Shown: piece by piece, positions 1 to 4,607 of the stretch | Numbering within the stretch: the first letter of the stretch is position 1 | Layout: each line of letters opens with the position of its first letter | Assembly: GCA_023410885.1 (NCBI GenBank) | Contig: JAEYPI010000223.1 | Span: forward strand, 1 to 5,312 | DNA length: 5,312 bases | Direction of reading: 5' to 3' | From: Bacillota bacterium | Lineage (GTDB): Bacteria > Bacillota > Clostridia > DSM-8532 | Position numbers and translations under genes: made by a program | Notes under the pieces: generated by a model | What the model saw: the letters and a program-made list of their open reading frames with translations, nothing else | What the model was told of the DNA's origin: nothing | The model's database searches: none

Positions 1-1
1 C

Positions 2-118
2 GTATGCACGGTAGGGGTGCTAACTGAAGTGCCTGTCATGTTAATGCTTGTCGGTATTGTCAATAAAACACGAGGGTGGTTTTCTAGTGCTCACTCAAAC
101 GCCAATCCATTACTTTAA
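2..118 (+). CDS. acr3: Acr3-family arsenite efflux permease, C-terminal 38 residues (5' end outside window)
   Basis: An open frame enters from the left edge and ends at TAA 116-118. Its visible residues are a hydrophobic stretch (GVLTEVPVMLMLVGIVN) followed by KTRGWF and a short polar tail. The pattern EVPVML...VNKTR.WF matches the last transmembrane helix and cytoplasmic end of Acr3 (ACR3/BASS superfamily) arsenite transporters; I recognise this from memory of the family. Acr3 exports arsenite across the cytoplasmic membrane using the proton gradient, or with ArsA as the energising ATPase. The arsD ribosome binding site starts inside its stop codon, so it is almost certainly co-transcribed with arsD, arsA and arsC. 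Only about a tenth of the protein is visible, so the distinction from other BASS-type carriers rests on this motif plus the ars context. Confidence 0.85.
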   Translation, partial: VCTVGVLTEVPVMLMLVGIVNKTRGWFSSAHSNANPLL

Positions 119-125
119 AGGAGAG
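117..125 (+). promoter_or_regulatory. Ribosome binding site of arsD, overlapping the acr3 stop codon
   Basis: The sequence AAAGGAGAG contains a strong AGGAG core at 119-123. It lies 9 bases before ATG 133 but only 3 bases before ATG 127, which favours 133 as the true start. Its first two bases are the last two of the acr3 TAA, so translation of the two genes is probably coupled. Confidence 0.8.
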
Positions 126-132
126 AATGAAA

Positions 133-501
133 ATGAAAGCAATGTTTATTTATGAGCCTGCATTATGCTGTGAAACGGGTGTATGTGGTGTCAGTGTTGA
201 TACCGAGCTGCTCCGTATTTCTACCGTTGTTAAGAACCTGAAAAAGAAAGGCTTTACTATTCAAAGGTATAATCTGAACAACTACCCCCAGGAGTTTGTC
301 AACAATTCTGAAATCAATAGGCTTATTATGGGAGAAGGCGTGGAGGCACTTCCTGCAACGGTTGTAGATGGGAAAATAGTAAAAACAAAGGCATACCCGA
401 CCAACGAGGAAATAGCCGCCTTTTTAAACATTCAAGTAAGTGATTTCACGGAAGAAAAAAGAAAAGCCGGAGGTTGCTGCTGTAAAGGGGGATGCTGTTG
501 A
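133..501 (+). CDS. arsD: ArsD, arsenite metallochaperone (and weak repressor)
   Basis: ArsD binds cytosolic As(III) and delivers it to ArsA; in Escherichia coli it is also a weak ars operon repressor. The protein has 122 residues, close to the usual 120. The N-terminal signature PALCCETGVCG puts cysteines at 12, 13 and 18, exactly the positions of the three As(III)-binding cysteines in the E. coli protein; this agreement and ribosome-binding-site spacing support ATG 133 over ATG 127 (two residues longer). The thioredoxin-like body includes ALPATVVDGKIV near residues 74-85. The tail is cysteine-rich, with CCC at 115-117 and CC at 121-122, corresponding to the non-essential vicinal pairs of the E. 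coli protein. The last codons double as the arsA ribosome binding site (AAGGGGGA, 485-492), and the TGA overlaps the preferred arsA ATG by one base, pointing to translational coupling and matched supply of chaperone and pump ATPase. Confidence 0.97.
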   Translation: MKAMFIYEPALCCETGVCGVSVDTELLRISTVVKNLKKKGFTIQRYNLNNYPQEFVNNSEINRLIMGEGVEALPATVVDGKIVKTKAYPTNEEIAAFLNIQVSDFTEEKRKAGGCCCKGGCC

Positions 502-2255
502 TGCAGTCCTTTGAGGTCAATCATCTTGAGCTTACAAAATACCTATTCTTTACAGGCAAGGGTGGTGTGGGGAAGACCTCGGTAGCCTGTGCCACAGCGG
601 TTACATTAGCTGACAGCGGTAAAAAGGTGCTGCTTGTAAGCACCGACCCTGCATCCAATTTACAGGATGTTTTTAATACTGCGCTTACCAACAAAGGTGT
701 GCCCATTCAGGGTGTTTCAGGGCTTGTGGTGGCCAATCTTGATCCGATACAGGCTGCCGCTGAGTACAGAGAAAGTGTGGTTGCACCCTACAGAGGCAAA
801 CTCCCTGCAAGCGTGATTGCCAACATGGAGGAGCAGCTATCCGGGTCGTGTACTGTGGAGATCGCCGCTTTTAATGAGTTTTCCAACATCATCACCGACG
901 AAAAGGTGCAGGAAGAGTACGACCATATCCTTTTCGATACGGCCCCGACAGGCCATACCTTACGGATGTTACAGCTACCATCCGCATGGAGTAACTTTAT
1001 CAGCGAGAGTACACACGGAGCCTCCTGCCTCGGTCAGCTTTCAGGCTTAGAGGATAAAAAAGAAATATACAAGAACGCAGTCAAAACCTTGTCTGACGAC
1101 AAATTGACAACGCTCGTCCTTGTATCCCGCCCTGAAAGCGCACCACTTAAGGAAGCAGAACGGGCCTCCCGTGAGCTTTCTGATATAGGTATTCATCATC
1201 AGATATTAGTGATTAACGGCATATTGACCACCTTTGATGACAGCGTTTCCAAAAGCCTCTATTATAAACAGCAGAAGGCTCTTGTGGAGATTCCAGCAGG
1301 ACTAGAATCCCTTCCTCTATACAGCATTCCGCTGCGCGCATACAACATTACGGGTGTGGAAAATGTGCGTAATCTCCTTGTAAAAGATAATCTAGTGATG
1401 TTTGGCGAAATGCTAAGGGCGGGCAATGGACCAAGGCTGAGCAAGGTCATAGAGGACATCTATAATAGTGATAAAAAGGTCGTGTTCACAATGGGTAAAG
1501 GTGGTGTGGGCAAGACCTCCATTGCCGCTGCTATCGCTTTAGGTTTGTCGGCCAAGGGGAAAAGGGTTCATTTGACAACCACCGATCCCGCTGCACACTT
1601 AAAATTCGTACTGGATAAAGACAGTGGCATCACCATGAGCCATATCGATGAAAAAGCGGAATTGAAGCGCTATCAAGAAGAAGTGCTTGAAAAAGCACGA
1701 GCAATCATGTCCCAGGAGGATGTCGCCTATGTGGAGGAGGATCTGCGTTCCCCCTGCACACAGGAAATAGCCGTCTTCTATGCTTTTGCCGAAATTGTCG
1801 ATAGGGTATTTAAAGAAGGTGAGTGTGACGATGAGATTATTGTCATTGATACCGCCCCCACAGGCCATACCCTTTTATTACTTGACGCCACCCAAAGCTA
1901 TCATCGTGAAGTAAAGCGTACACAGGGCACTGTGCCGGAATCTGTCAAAAAGCTGCTTCCACGGCTTCGCAATGCCAATGAAACCGAGGTCATTATTGTA
2001 ACCCTTGCGGAAGCAACGCCTGTTTATGAAGCTCTTCGATTAGATGAAGACCTAAAGCGGGCAGGGATAGCCACAAAATGGTGGGTGATTAATTCGTCCT
2101 TATACGCAACTGAAACGACTAATCCGCTCTTAAAGGCAAAAGCAAGCCATGAGATTGAATGGATTAACAAAGTAAACGCGCAATCTCGGGGGCATTTTGC
2201 ACTTATTAAGTGGAGCGCAGAAGATATAAAAGGCGATAAGCTGCTTTTTACTTAA
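501..2255 (+). CDS. arsA: ArsA, two-domain arsenite-stimulated ATPase of the efflux pump
   Basis: ArsA is the cytosolic P-loop ATPase that couples ATP hydrolysis to arsenite extrusion through the membrane carrier. The protein has 584 residues, the length of the classic duplicated ArsA. Half A1 has the deviant Walker A GKGGVGKTS at 19-27 and the signature DTAPTGHT at 146-153; half A2 repeats them at 332-340 and 450-457, joined by a linker around 285-325. The metalloid-site cysteines are all present: C117 (SGSCTVEIAAF), C176 (GASCLG) and C419 (RSPCTQEIAVF), corresponding to E. coli C113, C172 and C422. Both halves therefore look catalytically competent. I chose ATG 501 because AAGGGGGA at 485-492 is properly spaced for it, whereas the in-frame ATG 492 overlaps that site. 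It follows arsD with a one-base overlap and precedes arsC by 27 bases. No frameshift or missing motif was seen. Confidence 0.98.
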   Translation: MQSFEVNHLELTKYLFFTGKGGVGKTSVACATAVTLADSGKKVLLVSTDPASNLQDVFNTALTNKGVPIQGVSGLVVANLDPIQAAAEYRESVVAPYRGKLPASVIANMEEQLSGSCTVEIAAFNEFSNIITDEKVQEEYDHILFDTAPTGHTLRMLQLPSAWSNFISESTHGASCLGQLSGLEDKKEIYKNAVKTLSDDKLTTLVLVSRPESAPLKEAERASRELSDIGIHHQILVINGILTTFDDSVSKSLYYKQQKALVEIPAGLESLPLYSIPLRAYNITGVENVRNLLVKDNLVMFGEMLRAGNGPRLSKVIEDIYNSDKKVVFTMGKGGVGKTSIAAAIALGLSAKGKRVHLTTTDPAAHLKFVLDKDSGITMSHIDEKAELKRYQEEVLEKARAIMSQEDVAYVEEDLRSPCTQEIAVFYAFAEIVDRVFKEGECDDEIIVIDTAPTGHTLLLLDATQSYHREVKRTQGTVPESVKKLLPRLRNANETEVIIVTLAEATPVYEALRLDEDLKRAGIATKWWVINSSLYATETTNPLLKAKASHEIEWINKVNAQSRGHFALIKWSAEDIKGDKLLFT

Positions 2256-2282
2256 AATATGAAACGATAGATAGGAAACATT

Positions 2283-2687
2283 ATGACAAGGATTGCATTT
2301 ATTTGTGTTCATAATTCCTGCCGCTCCCAAATAGCGGAAGCACTCTGCAAGCACCTTGCCGGGGATGAGTTTGAGTGCTATTCAGCCGGCACCGAAAAAA
2401 AGCCTAAAATCAATACTGATGCGGTACAGCTGATGAAACAGCTTTACGGCATTGATATGGAGAAAACGCAGTATTCAAAGCTATTATCCGATATCCCTCC
2501 CGTGGATATTGTGATTACAATGGGCTGTAATGTGGACTGTCCCTTTTTACCCTGCAAACACCGTGAGGATTGGGGACTTGACGACCCTACCGGAAAAGAG
2601 GATGAGTATTTTATAAAGATCATTAAAAAGATCGAACAGAAGATTCTAAACCTAAAACGGAGTTTTTCTTCCTCAAGAATTGTTTAA
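2283..2687 (+). CDS. arsC: ArsC-like arsenate reductase, low-molecular-weight protein tyrosine phosphatase fold
   Basis: The likely role is reduction of arsenate to arsenite, the form ArsD, ArsA and Acr3 handle. The protein has 134 residues. It opens with the LMW-PTP P-loop C-x5-R as CVHNSCRS (C8 nucleophile, R14), followed by SQIAEAL and YSAGTE, typical of Staphylococcus-type ArsC. Candidate redox cysteines are C82 and C86 in MGCNVDCPFLPC, with C91 just after; C8-C82-C86 could form the thiol-disulfide relay, recycled by thioredoxin in characterised relatives. WGLDDPTGK at 97-105 supplies the general-acid aspartate (D101 before proline). The spacing C-x3-C is shorter than the C-x6-C of the S. 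aureus plasmid enzyme. AGGA at 2273-2276 sits 6 bases before the ATG. The final residues after KILNLKR look unconserved. A tyrosine phosphatase role is possible, but the resolving cysteines and operon position favour arsenate reductase. Confidence 0.87.
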   Translation: MTRIAFICVHNSCRSQIAEALCKHLAGDEFECYSAGTEKKPKINTDAVQLMKQLYGIDMEKTQYSKLLSDIPPVDIVITMGCNVDCPFLPCKHREDWGLDDPTGKEDEYFIKIIKKIEQKILNLKRSFSSSRIV

Positions 2688-2723
2688 AGGTAAGCTGCAA
2701 TTGGTGTTTGCCGGCATCTGCAC

Positions 2724-2752
2724 TTGCTTCTTTCCAGGAACTCTGGTACAAT
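2724..2752 (+). promoter_or_regulatory. Candidate sigma-A promoter with extended -10, upstream of the ABC operon leader
   Basis: TTGCTT (2724-2729) lies 17 bases before TACAAT (2747-2752), and TGG directly precedes the -10, giving the extended TGn element common in Firmicutes. Transcription would start near 2756-2759 and make a leader of about 230 bases before the ATG at 2991. The -35 is poor (3 of 6 matches), so the call leans on the -10 and its extension. A short CCAG-N5-CTGG dyad (2734-2746) sits in the spacer and might be fortuitous. Confidence 0.45.
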
Positions 2753-2757
2753 ATTAT

Positions 2758-2774
2758 CGTTTTATGAAAAGACG
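2758..2774 (+). other. Short hairpin at the predicted 5' end of the leader RNA
   Basis: CGTTTT (2758-2763) can pair with AAGACG (2769-2774) over a five-base loop, with one U-G wobble. It falls where a transcript from the 2724-2752 promoter would begin, so it could protect the 5' end or belong to a larger leader fold. The stem is A/U-rich and could occur by chance. Confidence 0.25.
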
Positions 2775-2832
2775 TAGGCTGTCTGAAGATGGCTGTTAAT
2801 GGGAATTTTGCGTTTCGTAGCTGTAATGATTG

Positions 2833-2884
2833 CCGTGAAGGTGATTCTGCTTCTTGTAGGGGGCGGGACGCTTCGCGGTTTTTT
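2833..2884 (+). terminator. Putative intrinsic terminator or attenuator in the arsC to ABC operon gap
   Basis: CCGTGAAG (2833-2840) pairs with CTTCGCGG (2871-2878) as an eight-base stem with a single U-G wobble, and six T follow at 2879-2884. The 30-base loop can hold a small inner stem, CTGC (2847-2850) with GTAG (2856-2859). A stem followed by a U-run is the form of a rho-independent terminator. It could end read-through from the ars operon, or, if the upstream promoter is real, act as the expression platform of an attenuated leader. The long loop makes it weaker than a textbook terminator. No known riboswitch core was recognised in the bases before it. Confidence 0.45.
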
Positions 2885-2891
2885 ATTGTAG

Positions 2892-2909
2892 CTTAAACAA
2901 GGCTTTAAG
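2892..2909. repeat. Inverted repeat CTTAAA-N6-TTTAAG
   Basis: A perfect six-base dyad with a six-base spacer lies just after the T-run of the putative terminator. Its centre is 21 bases from the centre of the larger dyad at 2911-2932, which has the same spacer length. The half-sites of the two dyads are not clearly the same sequence, so a shared regulator is only a possibility. Confidence 0.35.
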
Positions 2910-2937
2910 AGAACTTTGAAGGAACAAAGTTCAAAGC
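2902..2937. repeat. Inverted repeat GAACTTTG-N6-CAAAGTTC with an outer GCTTT/AAAGC arm
   Basis: GAACTTTG (2911-2918) and CAAAGTTC (2925-2932) form a perfect eight-base dyad with spacer AAGGAA. An outer pair, GCTTT (2902-2906) and AAAGC (2933-2937), extends it to 13 base pairs with a four-base bulge on the 5' side. As DNA it overlaps the -35 and spacer of the candidate promoter at 2916-2943, a usual place for a repressor operator. As RNA it would be a stable hairpin 33 bases before the ribosome binding site. The sequence alone does not decide between the two. Confidence 0.5.
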
Positions 2938-2943
2938 TATAAA
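2916..2943 (+). promoter_or_regulatory. Second candidate promoter, overlapped by the large inverted repeat
   Basis: TTGAAG (2916-2921, 4 of 6 matches to the consensus -35) is followed after 16 bases by TATAAA (2938-2943, 5 of 6 matches to the -10). It would start transcription around 2950, giving a leader of about 40 bases with the ribosome binding site at 2970. The overlap with the dyad at 2911-2932 is what a repressible promoter would look like. The region is A/T-rich, which raises the chance of a false match. Confidence 0.35.
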
Positions 2944-2969
2944 CTATACACCCTTGCATAAAAGAAGAC

Positions 2970-2975
2970 AAGGAG
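2970..2975 (+). promoter_or_regulatory. Ribosome binding site of the substrate-binding protein gene, unusually far from the ATG
   Basis: AAGGAG is a strong core but lies 15 bases before ATG 2991, against a usual 5 to 9. No ATG, GTG or TTG falls between them. The ATG is still favoured because it begins a good lipoprotein signal peptide. The long gap may lower initiation. Confidence 0.5.
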
Positions 2976-2990
2976 AGCGTAAATCAAATC

Positions 2991-3122
2991 ATGAAATACA
3001 GCAAAGCAATTACCCTGCTGCTTGCGGCCTTAATGTTACTTGCAGTTTCCACTGGATGCGCACAGTCAAGCAATCGCTCAACCAAAGAAGCTGCAAGGCA
3101 AATAAGAAGAAATAACAGTTAG
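2991..3122 (+). pseudogene. 5' segment of the substrate-binding protein gene: lipoprotein signal peptide cut off by in-frame TAG
   Basis: From ATG 2991 the frame encodes 43 residues: a basic start (MKYSK), a hydrophobic core (AITLLLAALMLLAVS) and a lipobox-like STGC with Cys at 23, then a polar linker ending RRNNS before TAG at 3120-3122. This is a typical type II signal peptide that would anchor a binding protein to the outer face of the membrane. The frame continues directly into the 493-codon body downstream, so this is the authentic N-terminus of that gene rather than a separate small gene. TAG sits at the junction of a tandem AGTT-AGTT (3117-3124). A single change from CAG, AAG or GAG would explain it. 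If TAG is a true stop, the product is a 43-residue peptide of no evident function. Confidence 0.75.
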
Positions 3123-3124
3123 TT
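3117..3124 (+). repeat. Tandem duplication AGTT-AGTT creating the TAG codon
   Basis: Two adjacent copies of AGTT span the stop codon, and the TAG is formed exactly at their junction. Short tandem duplications arise by replication slippage. However, a four-base gain would shift the frame, and the signal peptide and body are in the same frame now, so a second compensating change would be needed. A point mutation is simpler. Confidence 0.4.
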
Positions 3125-4604
3125 GGTTGTTGCCATTGGCGAGGAACCCACCAACGGATTCGACGCAACGACTGGTAGCCATGGCTCCTTAACAAGACTT
3201 TTTTTCTCCACGCTTTTCAAAAGGGATAATGCATTGGGCTGGGAGGGAGACCTTGCAACTGGATACACTGTTTCTGAAGATAAGCGCATATGGACGATAA
3301 CCCTGAGAGACAATGCAAGGTTTACTGATGGTACGCCTGTCACGGCGCAGGATGTGGCCTATACCTATTTAACCGCGAAGGCATCAGGCAGCGATATTGA
3401 CCTTACCATGATTGAAAAGGTGGAAGCCCTTGATGATAAAACGGTCGCCTTTACGCTTTTAAGAGCCTACTCTCCTTTTATAGAGAAAATGGCGTACCTT
3501 GGAATTATACCGGAACACGCCCATGACGAAAACTTCAAAGACGCACCCATTGGCTCGGGCCCGTACAAGCTAGTGCAGTGGGATAAAGGGCAACAGATTA
3601 TCGCTGCTGCCAACGAGGATTATTATGGCGAAGCGCCAAAGATCAAGCAGCTTACGGTCGTGTTCCTTGGAACAGACACCGCCTTTGCCGCAGTGGAAAA
3701 CGGAACGGTGGATGTTGCGCAGATCAATGGAACACTGGCGCAAAAAACGGTTGGAGGAACGACTATTATTGATATTCCCAGCATTGAGTGCTATGGTGTG
3801 GCCTTTCCCATGGTTCCCAACGAAGGGAAAAGAGCAGCAGATGGTGCGGTTATAGGTAACAATGTCACCTCTGATATCACGATTAGAAAAGCCCTTAACA
3901 AGGCCATTGACAGGCAAAAAATTGTGGACGGTGTTCTAAACGGTTATGGTACAGTATCAACAACCGGTCTGGAAAAGATGCCTTGGCTAAATACCGAGAC
4001 TGTGTTGGAACCCAATGAATACAACGATATTGAGGGTGCGAAGGCTCTTCTTGCTGCAGGTGGCTGGACTGATACCGACGGAGACGGGATTGTCGAAAAG
4101 AACGGCATAAAAGCTGAGTTTAAGCTTCTTTATACCGACGGAATATACAGACAGGAAATGGCTCTTGAATTCATTAACGTTGCTTCTCAGATCGGTATTA
4201 AAATTGAACTGATAAAAACCACATGGGATACTATTCTTCCGGATATCCATCAAGAAGCTGTGTTCTTCGGCTTCGGCTCCGGCGATCCTTCCGAGCTCTA
4301 TAACCTGTACTATGGCGGTATCGCAGGTGGTGTGGTGGCGTGGGATAATGCGGGTTGCTACAATAATCCGGATTGCGATGGGCAGATCGAGGCCGCCCTT
4401 GAGGCCTCTGACGAGGAAGAAGCGCTGAAGTATTGGCAGGCCATGCAGAAGTTTGCATCTGCCAAGGGCGATGCGCCCTATTGCTGGCTGGCCAACGCCA
4501 ATCATGTTTATATGGCGGCAGACGGCTTTTCCTTTGGAAACCCGGTCGTTCAACCCCATGGTGGCAGAATTTTTGACAATGTAATGGAATGGGCGTGGAA
4601 TTAA
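3123..4604 (+). CDS. ABC transporter substrate-binding protein, nickel/peptide/opine type (SBP_bac_5), body separated from its signal peptide by TAG
   Basis: This is the ligand-binding domain of an importer of the DppA/OppA/NikA class (Pfam SBP_bac_5). Recognisable segments, numbered from TTG 3123, are VVAIGEEPTNGFDATTG at 2-18, DLATGYTVSED near 43-53, FTDGTPVTAQDVAYTY at 67-82, GSGPYKLVQWDKGQQ at 144-158, an acidic DTDGDG loop at 317-322, and a His-containing tail, QPHGGRIFDN, near 477-486. No internal frameshift or stop interrupts these 493 codons. Together with the 43 codons upstream, the gene spans 2991-4604, of normal length for the family. TTG 3123 has no good ribosome binding site and would lack the export signal, so it is a weak genuine start; re-initiation after TAG is possible. 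The ligand cannot be told from sequence: nickel, another chelated metal, or a peptide are all plausible. The permease gene follows after three bases. Confidence 0.88.
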   Translation: MVVAIGEEPTNGFDATTGSHGSLTRLFFSTLFKRDNALGWEGDLATGYTVSEDKRIWTITLRDNARFTDGTPVTAQDVAYTYLTAKASGSDIDLTMIEKVEALDDKTVAFTLLRAYSPFIEKMAYLGIIPEHAHDENFKDAPIGSGPYKLVQWDKGQQIIAAANEDYYGEAPKIKQLTVVFLGTDTAFAAVENGTVDVAQINGTLAQKTVGGTTIIDIPSIECYGVAFPMVPNEGKRAADGAVIGNNVTSDITIRKALNKAIDRQKIVDGVLNGYGTVSTTGLEKMPWLNTETVLEPNEYNDIEGAKALLAAGGWTDTDGDGIVEKNGIKAEFKLLYTDGIYRQEMALEFINVASQIGIKIELIKTTWDTILPDIHQEAVFFGFGSGDPSELYNLYYGGIAGGVVAWDNAGCYNNPDCDGQIEAALEASDEEEALKYWQAMQKFASAKGDAPYCWLANANHVYMAADGFSFGNPVVQPHGGRIFDNVMEWAWN

Positions 4605-4607
4605 AAG

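Noticed and set aside
492..500. ATG 492 as the arsA start
   Set aside because: It is in frame, but the ribosome binding site (485-492) overlaps it; ATG 501 has suitable spacing and gives an N-terminus of MQSF that resembles known ArsA proteins.
817..1050. Plus-strand open frame of 77 codons inside arsA
   Set aside because: It is an out-of-frame shadow of arsA, whose conserved DTAPTGHT and cysteine motifs lie in the true frame.
2855..2884. T-box or other known riboswitch core suggested by GGGGGCGGGACG followed by CTTCGCGG and a T-run
   Set aside because: It only loosely resembles the T-box AGGGTGGNACCGCG element: the ACCGCG part is absent, no tRNA-related specifier stem was seen, and the downstream gene is a binding protein rather than an amino-acid gene. 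Cobalamin, SAM-I, fluoride and ZTP consensus segments were also not found by eye.
2762..2971. Minus-strand open frame of 69 codons in the intergenic region
   Set aside because: No recognisable domain, no convincing ribosome binding site, and it covers the promoter-like and hairpin elements; its composition looks like non-coding sequence.
2688..2990. NikR-type operator (GTATGA-N16-TCATAC) that would identify the importer as nickel-specific
   Set aside because: No such dyad is visible; the inverted repeats present have a different sequence and spacing.
3987..4559. Minus-strand open frame of 190 codons opposite the substrate-binding protein
   Set aside because: The plus strand encodes well-conserved SBP_bac_5 motifs throughout, while the antisense product shows no recognisable family feature.
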